Source: Nakaseomyces glabratus (taxonomy: Eukaryota; Ascomycota; Saccharomycetes; Saccharomycetales; Saccharomycetaceae). Taken from it: a stretch of DNA of 64,000 bases. The notes below the pieces were generated by a model. It was not told where the DNA came from. It made no database searches and saw nothing but the letters and a program-made list of their open reading frames with translations. The position numbers and the translations under genes are program-made. The DNA lies in contig NC_088959.1 in NCBI RefSeq assembly GCF_010111755.1, positions 868,001 to 932,000 on the forward strand, given 5' to 3'. Below are positions 48,016 to 57,786 of this stretch, one piece after another (within the stretch, counting starts at the first letter, position 1; the number at the start of each line of letters is the position of its first letter).

Positions 48016-49365
48016 TTAGTCAGACCAATCATCGTCATCGACATATTTTGGTTCTGTTTGCTTTTTCTCCGCAACTGGTTCGGCTTTAGGTTGCTGCCTA
48101 CTCTCTGAAAAGGAACTACTATGATGTTGGTACGCGCCATTCTTTCTTTCATCCCATGCTGATTTTATTTCCGGTACGGACTCAGCAAGGTCATCAATTG
48201 TCACTGAGTCACTGATACTTTCCAGAACTTTTTGAACCACAGAGGTGTGATTACCATTTAGCTTGTCATCTCTGAATCGAAGCATAGTCCAGCTTCCAGT
48301 CTCTGGGTCCTTAGTACACTCCACGATTCTTCCGTTTAATGGTTCTTCCAAGTTCTTCAGCTCCTGCCATTGCTCGTCAGAAATCGATAATTCTGCGAAC
48401 CTCTTGTATGTCTTCTCCAGCACTTGCATTTCTCTCTTGTCGAATGGTTGTTCGAAGTTTTGTAGCTTTGTGTTGACATCGGAGCCACCTTGCCACACAT
48501 ACAGTGCAAACGTTGGTTTGGCATCGTAGTTATAATACCATCTCCTAGGGTCCTTCTTTGCGACCGAATTGTCCTCTGTCATCGGTATTTCCAATATTAG
48601 CTTAAAGTCCACTGAGTTCTCTTGTTCTGGCTTCCATTTCAGAAGCAGGGAGTCCTTACCACCCACTGCGTATGGCGTTCTCACGGGTGTAAAGATGAGA
48701 CCGTCTGACAAGTGGGGCAGCTTGTCGAGACTGTTGGCCACCTTCACCAGGGAGTAACTGAAGTCCATGTGCTTCATGGAGAGCTTGAAAGGGAAAGTCG
48801 CACATTTGTCGGGGTATATCGATCTCAGGTCGTAGTATGGCTTGTAGAACTCCTTCCCAAGGTGCGCCAATCTGGAACTGGTTGGGGATTGTACTAGGGA
48901 CCTGCCGTTAATCGCCAAGCAGTCGAACATCAGGTACCGCAACTCCTGCAGCTTCGTCATGGGGTTCTTCTGAATGACCAGCTCACCGTCTATCAGCGTA
49001 CCATTCTGGGACGTCTCCAGCAGCTCCTCTTTCTTCTTCTGCGGCAACCTTGGGAAGTGGAACCCGTTGACCAAGTAGTAGTTGTTCTCACGGTCTATCA
49101 TGAAGCACCCTTGCTCACCGGTGATCGGGTTCACAACCACCAGCATCAGCACACGCAGCCCGTCGGTCTTCTCACACACATAGTAGTCCTGGGCGACCAG
49201 TTTGTCCCGGATATCCGAGTGTTGGAAGGACACAGGTTGCGAACCAGGGAACGTCTTCGAGGGCTTAGGGGAGTTCAGAAGCTTGCAGACGAGCATCTTC
49301 AAGTCCTGGGTAACATTCCCGGGCTGTATGATCCCCGGAATCTCTGGCGATATTCTAGCATCCAT
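48016..49365 (-). CDS. CEG1: mRNA capping enzyme guanylyltransferase
   Basis: A 449-residue nuclear enzyme (S. cerevisiae 459) that transfers GMP to the 5' end of nascent mRNA. The covalent GMP-lysine is K66 in CEKTDGLRVL. Other nucleotidyltransferase motifs are present: LIDGELV (III), SDGLIFTP (IV), LLKWKPE (V) and the C-terminal OB-fold block MLRFRDDKLNGNH. The C-terminal tail is charged and ends DDDDWSD. The coding sequence is GC-rich in its 5' part and AT-rich in its 3' part. Confidence 0.97.
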   Translation of the reverse strand: MDARISPEIPGIIQPGNVTQDLKMLVCKLLNSPKPSKTFPGSQPVSFQHSDIRDKLVAQDYYVCEKTDGLRVLMLVVVNPITGEQGCFMIDRENNYYLVNGFHFPRLPQKKKEELLETSQNGTLIDGELVIQKNPMTKLQELRYLMFDCLAINGRSLVQSPTSSRLAHLGKEFYKPYYDLRSIYPDKCATFPFKLSMKHMDFSYSLVKVANSLDKLPHLSDGLIFTPVRTPYAVGGKDSLLLKWKPEQENSVDFKLILEIPMTEDNSVAKKDPRRWYYNYDAKPTFALYVWQGGSDVNTKLQNFEQPFDKREMQVLEKTYKRFAELSISDEQWQELKNLEEPLNGRIVECTKDPETGSWTMLRFRDDKLNGNHTSVVQKVLESISDSVTIDDLAESVPEIKSAWDERKNGAYQHHSSSFSESRQQPKAEPVAEKKQTEPKYVDDDDWSD

Positions 49366-49473
49366 CGTCTGTGTCTCTCTCGCACCTGGGGTTTCTCAAC
49401 TTCTTCCACTATTCAATGTTATTTCACTTTAGTTCATTTTATTTTTTCACTTTTTTCACTTTTCCACCCGAAC

Positions 49474-49482
49474 GCGATGAGC
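49474..49482 (+). promoter_or_regulatory. PAC element, CEG1
   Basis: Exact GCGATGAGC 109 bases upstream of CEG1, next to a poly-pyrimidine tract (TTTTTTCACTTTTTTCAC). Confidence 0.55.
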
Positions 49483-49655
49483 ATGCAGTGTTGTATGCAA
49501 AGTTGAATGTAAAGATGAATGCAAGTATGTAAGTTTGTGTCTAAAGCTCTATGTAAAGCTCCCTATCTACAGATGTGTATCTATAAATTGGATATCTACG
49601 GGTATCTAGCTGTGTATGCGTTGATACTGTTCAGCTACGTCGATGGTCGATGATC

Positions 49656-49800
49656 CGTTATGACACAATGACACAATGACACAATGGCACAACGGTACAA
49701 GAACACACTGCTGTATAATATAGTTGCAGTGTTATATTGCATTGTATATTGCCATGTATTGCATTGTGTATTGCCAGGTATTGCCAGGTATGATGCTGTA
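49656..49800. repeat. Short tandem repeats in the CEG1-CPA1 promoter
   Basis: Three or more copies of the 9-base unit GACACAATG (from about 49660) are followed by degenerate repeats of TATTGCCATG/TATTGCATTG/TATTGCCAGG type (about 49730-49795). Confidence 0.65.
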
Positions 49801-50241
49801 TTGTATCGAGCTGACATCAATGCAGTCGCCATTGCCTTCCTTTAACTTCTTCTTCCTACCCGCAACTGTATACGGAAGGTGTGCTGTTAGGGAAGGAAGG
49901 TGCAGGCGACCCTGCCAGTCCCCTACGTAATCGGCTGCTCCTCTGCGTGTCTCGCTTGCTCTTAACCCGCACGGAACAGTCCACATTTTCACACACACAC
50001 ACATATATCTCATTACAGCAGGTGCAAGCGAGGGCTGGGCACCGACCTTCCGCTTTTCAACGTGGAGAAGCCCGTGAAGGCAGGTAAAACCCGGAGAATG
50101 CAATGGCTCGTTGCAGAGAGATGTGCGTACAGAAGAGCTAAAAAAAAAGAAAGAAAGAAATCGTTGAAGGACTCAATAGTCATTTTGATCGTGCTGGAGA
50201 GTTAACGGCAGGTGCAAGCGAAGGATAATAAAGGCCCAAAA

Positions 50242-50258
50242 ATTTTTCAGCTCATCGA
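50242..50258 (-). promoter_or_regulatory. RRPE-PAC pair, CPA1
   Basis: On the minus strand this reads CGATGAGCTGAAAAATTT: a PAC core lacking only its first G, fused to an RRPE. It lies about 85-100 bases before CPA1 and just upstream of the TATA box. Confidence 0.55.
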
Positions 50259-50261
50259 GGG

Positions 50262-50269
50262 TATATAAG
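50262..50269 (+). promoter_or_regulatory. TATA box of CPA1
   Basis: TATATAAG 73-80 bases upstream of the ATG, which implies a short leader. Confidence 0.6.
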
Positions 50270-50341
50270 AGAGAAGCAGAGTGTATTTGTCCATGAGTCT
50301 CGTATTTCCAAGGACAGTAACGCTAACCAATACAAACACAA

Positions 50342-51520
50342 ATGTCTCAAGCTACTTTCGAAATCAAGAACGGTCCAAGTTTCTCAGGTTATTCCTTTGG
50401 TGCCGATAAGTCTATCAGTGGTGAAGCCGTGTTCACCACTTCTCTCGTTGGGTACCCGGAGTCGATGACTGATCCCTCGTACCGTGGTCAGATCCTGGTG
50501 TTCACACAGCCGCTGATTGGTAACTACGGTGTGCCCTCGATGGAGGCGCGCGACGAGTACAACTTGCTCAAGCACTTCGAGTCGTCCCACATACAGGTCG
50601 CCGGTATAGTCGTTGCTGACTACGCTGCGCAGTACTCTCACTGGACCGCTGTGGAGTCCCTGGGCGACTGGTGCAAGCGTGAAGGTGTTGCTGCGATCAC
50701 TGGTGTGGACACCCGTGAAATCGTGCAGTACTTGAGGGAGCAGGGCTCCTCCCAGAGCCGTATACTCGTGGAAGGCTCGGACACGCCCAAGTTCTACGAC
50801 TCGATGGCCACGCACCTGGTGGCGGAGGTGTCCACCAAGGAGACCCTGTACGTGCCCGCCAAGAACCCCGTGGCCAACATCGCGGTGATCGACTGCGGTG
50901 TCAAAGTGAATATCATCAGAAGTCTCGTGGCTAGGGGCGCCAACGTAACGATATTCCCACACAACGCTAGGATACAGGACGTCGCTGGTCAATTCGACGG
51001 TGTATTCCTATCGAATGGGCCTGGCAACCCGGAGACCTGCCACGAGACCATCGAGAACTTGAAGGAGCTGCTGGCCAACGAGGACTTGCAACAGCTGCCC
51101 ATCTTCGGTATCTGTCTGGGCCACCAGCTGCTGGCCTTGGCCTCCGGCGGCAAGACACACAAGCTGCAGTACGGTAACAGAGCACACAACATCCCAGCAA
51201 TGGACCTGACCACGGGCCAATGCCACATCACATCCCAGAACCACGGCTACGCAGTCGACCCACAAACACTCCCACAAGAAGAGTGGAAACCATACTTCAT
51301 AAACTTGAACGACCAATCCAACGAAGGAATGATCCACACCACAAGACCTATCTTCTCAACGCAGTTCCACCCAGAGGCAAAGGGTGGCCCTCTGGACACA
51401 ATGCCTCTGTTCGACAAGTTCTTCAACAACATCGAGTGCTACAAGACCCACCTCAGCCAGTCCAGCTACAGAATGGTCTCCCAGATCCCAGCAATCGACA
51501 AAAAGGAGATCATGGCCTAG
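50342..51520 (+). CDS. CPA1: Carbamoyl-phosphate synthase, small (glutaminase) subunit
   Basis: A 392-residue protein (S. cerevisiae 411) that hydrolyses glutamine and passes ammonia to the large subunit Cpa2 for arginine synthesis in the cytosol. The class I amidotransferase triad is visible: Cys258 in GICLGHQ, His343 and Glu345 in FHPE. The N-terminal CPSase domain has [21 protein letters not shown]. Codon use is strongly biased and GC-rich. An out-of-frame ATG at 50293 would overlap the start, but TATA position suggests transcription begins downstream of it. Confidence 0.98.
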
Positions 51521-51930
51521 ACCAACCATCTTGCATCCGTATTACATACTACATATAAAACTAAAAAGATAATATACTAATTCCTCTCGCATTTTTAGCC
51601 CCATCGCACTACTATTGCTTATTATCGGCCAATTGCCAAATTTTTTTTCAGTGAAAGACGCACACATTGGCTGGTGCCAAAAGAAAAAAGTATATAAGCA
51701 GACAAAGGATTCTTGAAAAATTGTTTCTCGCAGCGTTCAGGGAAACAGTTTTGAGGACAACAGGCCCTGCAAAGACCATTTGATTATCTTTGGAAAGGAG
51801 GGTGAATAGAGCAATATCTGCCGTGGACGTGCTTGGAAAAACTGGATCATTGATTGTTGATTGTTGATTGCTGAAAGTTAAAAGTTAAGAAGTTAGTACG
51901 CGTTTGATTCATCCGAGGTCGAAAAGTAAG
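51521..51930. other. Intergenic: ISW2 promoter
   Basis: About 410 bases with a TATATAAG (51691-51698), a TTGATTG triple repeat (about 51850-51870) and an ACGCGT (51898-51903) only 28 bases before the ATG, probably within the leader. Confidence 0.5.
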
Positions 51931-54900
51931 ATGACTTCTGAGGTGTATACGGTTGCGGACCGTCCCAAGGAGTATTGGGATAAGCGGAAGGCCAAGTTTA
52001 TTCTGGCGGATGATCCGAAAGTCGCGAAACAGAAGGACAGCGGTGACACTTACAACAGGTTCAAGTACTTGCTTGGACTCACCGATCTGTTCAGGCATTT
52101 CATGAGTCTGAAAGCTAAGAATGATAAGAACATACAGAAGCTGTTAAAGACGCTGGACGCAGAGAGTTCTGCAAAGAGTGGTAAAGCTGATCCGGGGTCG
52201 CGTCATCATCGTAAGAGTGAGAAAGAAGAAGATGCAGAATTGATGGCTGAAGAAGAAGCTGAGGTTGATGAAGAAGACGACCTGAACTTTGTCACTGAAT
52301 CTCCATCCTATATCCAGTCAGGTAAATTGAGAGACTATCAGATACAGGGTCTAAACTGGATGATCTCCTTACATGAAAATAAGATCTCTGGTATCCTAGC
52401 AGATGAAATGGGTCTAGGTAAAACTTTACAGACCATTTCATTCCTTGGTTATTTGAGATATGTCAAGAAAATAGAAGGTCCGTTTCTGGTCATCGTTCCA
52501 AAATCTACTCTGGACAATTGGAGAAGAGAGTTTTTCAAGTGGACTCCAAATGTTAGCACCACGGTTTTACAAGGTACTAAAGAACAAAGACAAGATATTT
52601 TACAGAATATTGTATTAGAGGCAAGATTTGATGTCCTTATCACGTCCTATGAAATGGTTATCAGGGAGAAAGGTTACCTAAAGCGTCTGGCCTGGGAATA
52701 CATCGTAATTGATGAAGCACATCGTATCAAGAATGAGCAAAGTGCGTTGTCACAGATAATTAGACTGTTCTATTCGAAAAATAGATTGCTTATTACCGGT
52801 ACGCCATTGCAAAATAACTTACATGAACTTTGGGCTTTACTGAACTTCTTGCTGCCGGACGTCTTTGGGGATTCTGAAGTCTTTGATGATTGGTTCCAGC
52901 AAAATAATAGTGATCAAGACCAAGAAGTAGTGGTTCAGCAATTGCATGCAGTGTTAAACCCATTCTTATTAAGAAGAATAAAAGCTGATGTCGAAAAATC
53001 ATTGCTGCCGAAGATTGAGACAAATGTTTACGTGGGGATGACGGATATGCAAGTTCAATGGTATAAATCTCTTTTGGAAAAGGATATTGATGCCGTTAAT
53101 GGTGCTGTTGGAAAAAGAGAAGGTAAAACCAGACTTTTGAATATTGTTATGCAGTTGAGAAAATGTTGTAATCATCCATATCTGTTTGAGGGTGCAGAAC
53201 CTGGACCCCCATATACTACAGACGAACATTTGATCTTTAACGCAGGTAAAATGATTGTCTTGGATAAATTGCTAAAAAGGTTGAAAGAGAAGGGCTCGAG
53301 AGTTTTAATTTTCAGTCAAATGTCTCGTTTGTTGGATATTTTAGAGGATTACTGTTATTTCAGAAACTATAATTATTGTAGAATTGATGGTTCCACAAGT
53401 CACGAAGAGAGAATTGATGCCATTGATGAATATAATAAGCCTAACTCTGAAAAATTTGTTTTCTTATTGACTACAAGAGCTGGTGGTTTGGGTATTAATC
53501 TGGTCACTGCTGATACAGTTGTGCTATTTGACTCAGACTGGAATCCTCAAGCAGATTTGCAAGCGATGGACAGAGCACATAGAATTGGCCAAAAGAAACA
53601 AGTGCACGTTTATAGATTTGTTACTGAGAATGCAATTGAGGAAAAGGTTTTGGAGAGAGCAGCTCAGAAATTGAGACTTGACCAGTTGGTTATTCAACAA
53701 GGTTCTGGTAAGAAAACCGCAAATCTGGGTAATTCTAAGGATGATTTGATTGAAATGATTCAGTATGGTGCTAAGAATGTTTTTGAAAAGAATGGAACCA
53801 CAATAAGTGTGGATGCAGATATTGATGAAATCTTGAAGAAGGGTGAGGCTAAAACTCATGAGTTGAATGCAAGATATGAAGCGCTTGGTCTTGATGATTT
53901 ACAAAGATTTAACGGTATGGAAAATCAATCAGCTTATGAATGGAACGGTAAGACGTTCGAAAAGAAGGCCAAGGATACAGTGACAGAGTGGATCAATCCT
54001 TCAAGAAGAGAAAGGAGACGTGAGCAGACAACGTATTCGGTTGATGACTATTATAAGGATATAATTGGTGGAGGAAGTAAATCTAACAAAGGAACTCCTC
54101 AACCGAAGTTACCAAAAGCTCCTAAAGTAACACACGGTCAAGATTATCAATTTTTTCCTAAAGAGTTTTATGAATTACAGGAAAAAGAACAACTCTCATA
54201 TAAGAAGAAGATTAACTTTAAGGTAACATCGTCTGATGTGTCAATCGAAACTGAAGAGGATGATGAAGAGGGTGAGAAGCAATTGACCTCGAAGGAGAAG
54301 AAGGCTCTTACTGATGCTAAAATCAAGGAAGAGCAAGAAAAGATTGACAATGCACCAGATTTTACAGATGAGGATGAACTCGAGAAACAAAGGATGTTGG
54401 ATACAGCGTTTACAAACTGGAATAGAAGAGATCTGCTCTCCTTCATTAGTGCATGTGCAAAGTTTGGCAGATCAAATATGAACAAAATTAAATATGCGAT
54501 TGATTCCAAAACACCAGAAGAAGTTGAAGAATATGCCAAGGTATTTTGGGAACGTTACACCGAAATTAATGGTTACGAGAAATATATCAACTCAATCGAA
54601 AATGGTGAAAGGAAACTTGCCAAGCTTGAATTCCAGGAACAGTTATTGAACGAAAAGCTTGATCAGTATAACTACCCATTTTACGAGTTGAGTATACAAT
54701 ACCCTCCGAACAATGCTAGGAGGACCTATAATACAATGGAGGACAAATTCATATTAATGACGGTAAGAAAATACGGTCTGCGGGCGGAAAGGTTATATGA
54801 AAAAATAAAACAGGATATTATGGAGAGTGATTTGTTCAAATTTGATTGGTTTATCAGAACACGTTCCATACATGAGCTTTCAAAGAGAGTTACCACATTA

Positions 54901-55050
54901 TTAACACTCATTACAAGAGAGTTTGATAATCCTGATGCTAGGAAGAAACGTTCTCGTCCAGGAACTAAGGAGGATATGGACGGTCTCGATGAAGGAACCG
55001 AAAATCCAGATCATATGGAGAAAAAACCTAAGCTTCCCTCTTCCGCATAA
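51931..55050 (+). CDS. ISW2: ISWI-type chromatin-remodelling ATPase, ISW2 orthologue
   Basis: A 1039-residue Snf2-family ATPase (S. cerevisiae Isw2 1120, Isw1 1129). Helicase motifs include ADEMGLGKT (I), [11 protein letters not shown] (II), [11 protein letters not shown] (III), then [14 protein letters not shown] and [11 protein letters not shown] in the second lobe. The HAND-SANT-SLIDE module occupies the last 330 residues (the [24 protein letters not shown] block and the [20 protein letters not shown] region in SLIDE). The ATG at 51931 is used because the upstream in-frame start is TTG. Adjacency to CPA1 and closeness to RRG7 and MCH5 mirrors YOR303W-YOR306C and supports ISW2 over ISW1. 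Confidence 0.93.
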   Translation: MTSEVYTVADRPKEYWDKRKAKFILADDPKVAKQKDSGDTYNRFKYLLGLTDLFRHFMSLKAKNDKNIQKLLKTLDAESSAKSGKADPGSRHHRKSEKEEDAELMAEEEAEVDEEDDLNFVTESPSYIQSGKLRDYQIQGLNWMISLHENKISGILADEMGLGKTLQTISFLGYLRYVKKIEGPFLVIVPKSTLDNWRREFFKWTPNVSTTVLQGTKEQRQDILQNIVLEARFDVLITSYEMVIREKGYLKRLAWEYIVIDEAHRIKNEQSALSQIIRLFYSKNRLLITGTPLQNNLHELWALLNFLLPDVFGDSEVFDDWFQQNNSDQDQEVVVQQLHAVLNPFLLRRIKADVEKSLLPKIETNVYVGMTDMQVQWYKSLLEKDIDAVNGAVGKREGKTRLLNIVMQLRKCCNHPYLFEGAEPGPPYTTDEHLIFNAGKMIVLDKLLKRLKEKGSRVLIFSQMSRLLDILEDYCYFRNYNYCRIDGSTSHEERIDAIDEYNKPNSEKFVFLLTTRAGGLGINLVTADTVVLFDSDWNPQADLQAMDRAHRIGQKKQVHVYRFVTENAIEEKVLERAAQKLRLDQLVIQQGSGKKTANLGNSKDDLIEMIQYGAKNVFEKNGTTISVDADIDEILKKGEAKTHELNARYEALGLDDLQRFNGMENQSAYEWNGKTFEKKAKDTVTEWINPSRRERRREQTTYSVDDYYKDIIGGGSKSNKGTPQPKLPKAPKVTHGQDYQFFPKEFYELQEKEQLSYKKKINFKVTSSDVSIETEEDDEEGEKQLTSKEKKALTDAKIKEEQEKIDNAPDFTDEDELEKQRMLDTAFTNWNRRDLLSFISACAKFGRSNMNKIKYAIDSKTPEEVEEYAKVFWERYTEINGYEKYINSIENGERKLAKLEFQEQLLNEKLDQYNYPFYELSIQYPPNNARRTYNTMEDKFILMTVRKYGLRAERLYEKIKQDIMESDLFKFDWFIRTRSIHELSKRVTTLLTLITREFDNPDARKKRSRPGTKEDMDGLDEGTENPDHMEKKPKLPSSA

Positions 55051-55185
55051 ACTGCTAGGTTTATGACTCATATCTAGCATTGTTTCGCTAAAGCACGTAG
55101 CTAAGTTGTAATACTATTTAACTCAAATAGACTGTTCATAAATATTTCTAACTAAATAAGTTGGATTAAGGACCTCTTTAATACA

Positions 55186-57390
55186 TTATATATAATAGGA
55201 CTTTTCCTTTTTATCATCGCTCGTTTTCCTAGAACTGAAATACTGGTGAGCAAACCCATCTGGATTCCTATCGTTGGACAAATTTGAACTTTCTCTAATT
55301 ATATCCGGTCTAAATTTGCCTATAGCTTCATCTTTAATTTCATTTTGTTTTCTCTCTGTCGTTTCGCTTTGAGATCCATTTGACTGTCCACTCCCAAACC
55401 GCTCAAGTAGCTTATCAAGTAACCACTTCTTTTCTAATATATTTCCAGCAGCTATTTGCTCAGCTATTTTATAATTTCTGCCTTTACCTATTCCAGTCAC
55501 TTGTCCGTTAGCTACTCTACATTCTATGACGGTGAATGGGGACTTTTTACTACTCCTACGATTTGTAATTACATATTGTGCTTCAAGTCCAACAGGTGCC
55601 AATAACTTTTCTAATTGAGTTTTAGCATTCATATTGATGTTATTATCGGTGCCTGGTAAAGCATTTTTGTCAGAGATTGTTTTGATGGCTTCTTCCGCCA
55701 ATGTAGATAGCCAGTCTCTAATTTTTGGCATATTTCCTGTAGGATCATCTTCAACCAGACCGCCAACGTAGGCTTCAAACAAATCGGCGTATATCTTATA
55801 AACTTTGCTACCAGAATTTAACATCTCGTTAAGAATACTTTTTCGAATTAAAAGATGTTTTTGTAGACCATATAGGTATGCCCACTTTTCAAGTCTTCTA
55901 TTAGAGACTAGCAATACCCTTAATCGCGTCATTTGGCCTGCATCATAATTTGGAAAGGATTTGTAGATAATAGTAGTCATGATTGAGTTAATTACAGAAT
56001 CTCCAAGGAATTCCAGTCTCTCGTAACTATTCTTAATTTTTTCTTCTTCTGTTAAATAACTTTGGCCTGATAAAGCCGATTGGTGAATGAACACACGGGC
56101 CTTGATGGCTTCGTTTTTTATTTCCGGAATTGGTGGAGGCCATTTATCAATAATGGATGAAAATATTATATCTTGTGAAGAGATAATACCATTCGTGACT
56201 TGAGGTTTGGTATTTTGTTCATTTTCCGGGTGAGCAATAAGTGACATTTCAGTACTATTACTTTGGATAGCCGCCGGATTATTGATTCTTAGTCCAGAAA
56301 TAGGATTTCCGTTCTCAGCTAGTACAATAATATCATCGTCTCCTTCCTTTTCCTCCACTTCATTTGAGCTTTGTTGAGGTGATTTGTGATTGTCGTTTGT
56401 GTCTAATCTTGACTGGTAGTCCGTGGTAGTAGGTAAATGTTCTTTAGAGCTCGATGCTTGTATGTGGTCATCTTCTTCTTCACTTGAAATGTCGATGACA
56501 CTATATTCGTTGGAATCTGAATCTGTATTAGAAGATGTTGAGTCATTGGATTCATAACCAGGTAAATCATCCCCGTGAATATTGTTAGAATAATTTTTAT
56601 CCTTCTGATCAATTCTATTCACTGTTTTGTTCTTGTTCAATATAGGGCTAGTACATTCCTGATTAGACTTACTTTCTGTAATTTCTATATTTGTATTTTC
56701 TTCATTTCCCTCGTTATCTGAGAAAGAGTCCTCAACTTCCTCGTCTTCTTCCATAATTAGCTCTTCAAAAATTGGTTCTATTGAGTCAGGCTTATACAAT
56801 TGTTTGTACTGCAGTATAGTACTCAAAAATGGGTACGCTTTACTTTCTTGTAGAGTCTTAACTTCGGATGCAAGTTTCAACTGATATCGAGAAAAGGCCG
56901 GCATAATGCCTATAGGCAAATCGCTTTTATTTTCCAGTACTTTCCAATATGTTTCGATGTCTGGAGCCATTTTTATTATCTTCTCATATGCGTTAACCAT
57001 CTCTGTCACGGCTTGTTCTAGCTCTATTACTGTAGAGTAGCTGTAGAATTCATTATACTTTGCAATTGAAGGGTTATTCGATTCTGCAAGAGTAGTCATA
57101 CCACTTATCTGTAAGTCATCATCACTATTGTCTGATATATCGCTATAATCAGCAACATGAACCTTATTTCTTGTGTTACGAGGCAATTTCCTTCTCCGAT
57201 TATCCTTCAGTTGACTAGAACTATTACTATCTCGCCTTCTGGATCTGGTCGACTGCCCAGTTGTTCTACTTCGCCTGTCTCTGGCTCTGCTGGACCTGTC
57301 CCTTCTACCATCTTTTGACCTGCCTTGAGGTGTCTGATTTGGAGCTCTTGTTGTGCGCCTGCGATGGCTTTTAGAATTTCTAGTTACCAT
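55186..57390 (-). CDS. RNT1: Ribonuclease III Rnt1 with expanded N-terminal half
   Basis: A 734-residue double-strand RNase (S. cerevisiae Rnt1 471) that processes rRNA, snRNA and snoRNA precursors. The Rnt1 N-terminal domain is at about 112-200 (VIELEQAVTEMV, ASRYQLKLASEVKTL-like). The RNase III domain spans about 425-575 with the signature ERLEFLGDS (457-465) and the second metal site ADLFEA (E539). One dsRBD lies at about 587-658. Extra length comes from an Arg/Ser-rich head (1-75) and an acidic insert (about 205-410) holding two SUMO-interaction-like motifs. Catalytic residues look intact. It is placed between ISW2 and RRG7, unlike S. cerevisiae (YMR239C). A non-canonical Dicer (Dcr1) is less likely, since the flanking blocks align with Rnt1. 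Confidence 0.92.
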   Translation of the reverse strand: MVTRNSKSHRRRTTRAPNQTPQGRSKDGRRDRSSRARDRRSRTTGQSTRSRRRDSNSSSQLKDNRRRKLPRNTRNKVHVADYSDISDNSDDDLQISGMTTLAESNNPSIAKYNEFYSYSTVIELEQAVTEMVNAYEKIIKMAPDIETYWKVLENKSDLPIGIMPAFSRYQLKLASEVKTLQESKAYPFLSTILQYKQLYKPDSIEPIFEELIMEEDEEVEDSFSDNEGNEENTNIEITESKSNQECTSPILNKNKTVNRIDQKDKNYSNNIHGDDLPGYESNDSTSSNTDSDSNEYSVIDISSEEEDDHIQASSSKEHLPTTTDYQSRLDTNDNHKSPQQSSNEVEEKEGDDDIIVLAENGNPISGLRINNPAAIQSNSTEMSLIAHPENEQNTKPQVTNGIISSQDIIFSSIIDKWPPPIPEIKNEAIKARVFIHQSALSGQSYLTEEEKIKNSYERLEFLGDSVINSIMTTIIYKSFPNYDAGQMTRLRVLLVSNRRLEKWAYLYGLQKHLLIRKSILNEMLNSGSKVYKIYADLFEAYVGGLVEDDPTGNMPKIRDWLSTLAEEAIKTISDKNALPGTDNNINMNAKTQLEKLLAPVGLEAQYVITNRRSSKKSPFTVIECRVANGQVTGIGKGRNYKIAEQIAAGNILEKKWLLDKLLERFGSGQSNGSQSETTERKQNEIKDEAIGKFRPDIIRESSNLSNDRNPDGFAHQYFSSRKTSDDKKEKSYYI

Positions 57391-57786
57391 TGCAAAGGCC
57401 TATTATTTCCTTTTGATTGTTGTATCAACTATCCAAGCCTAAAGAGACTCATTAATGACTTTAAAATATAAAGATAATTCTAGTAGTTAATGGTTTCTGT
57501 AAAACTCGTTAGAAGATAGCACATCGCAAATCATAAATAGCATCAACAATGGAGCTTGCATTGAGATAAATTGTCCAATTTATTATTCTTTTTAAAATGG
57601 ATTACTGGTTACAAACAAGTATATTATGTTTAATGTATGGTATATATACAAAATACGGCATCTCACTGCAGAAATTGGCTAAAATATGGTACAGAACTCG
57701 AATTGATAGGAACGTAAATCAACATTTCGAGACAGGATAGAATTGATCATGATTTAAACAGTAATAATAGTACGTAACTTACTGGA
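57391..57786. other. Intergenic: RNT1 promoter and small-gene 3' flank
   Basis: About 395 AT-rich bases; a partial CATCGCA near 57525 resembles half a PAC element. Nothing else is seen. Confidence 0.4.

Larger units (their letters stand above)
49366..50341. other. Divergent promoter, CEG1 and CPA1
   Basis: About 975 bases. It holds a PAC element for CEG1, short tandem repeats (49656-49800), a CA repeat (about 49990-50003), two copies of AGGTGCAAGCGA (about 50020 and 50210), an RRPE-PAC pair and TATA box for CPA1. No arginine attenuator peptide uORF, known from S. cerevisiae CPA1, was found among the plus-strand ATGs. Confidence 0.55.

Noticed and set aside
55186..57390. Dicer (Dcr1) instead of Rnt1
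   Set aside because: Only one dsRBD is present and the N-terminal block and catalytic flank (KWPPPIPEIKNEAIKARVFIH) follow Rnt1.
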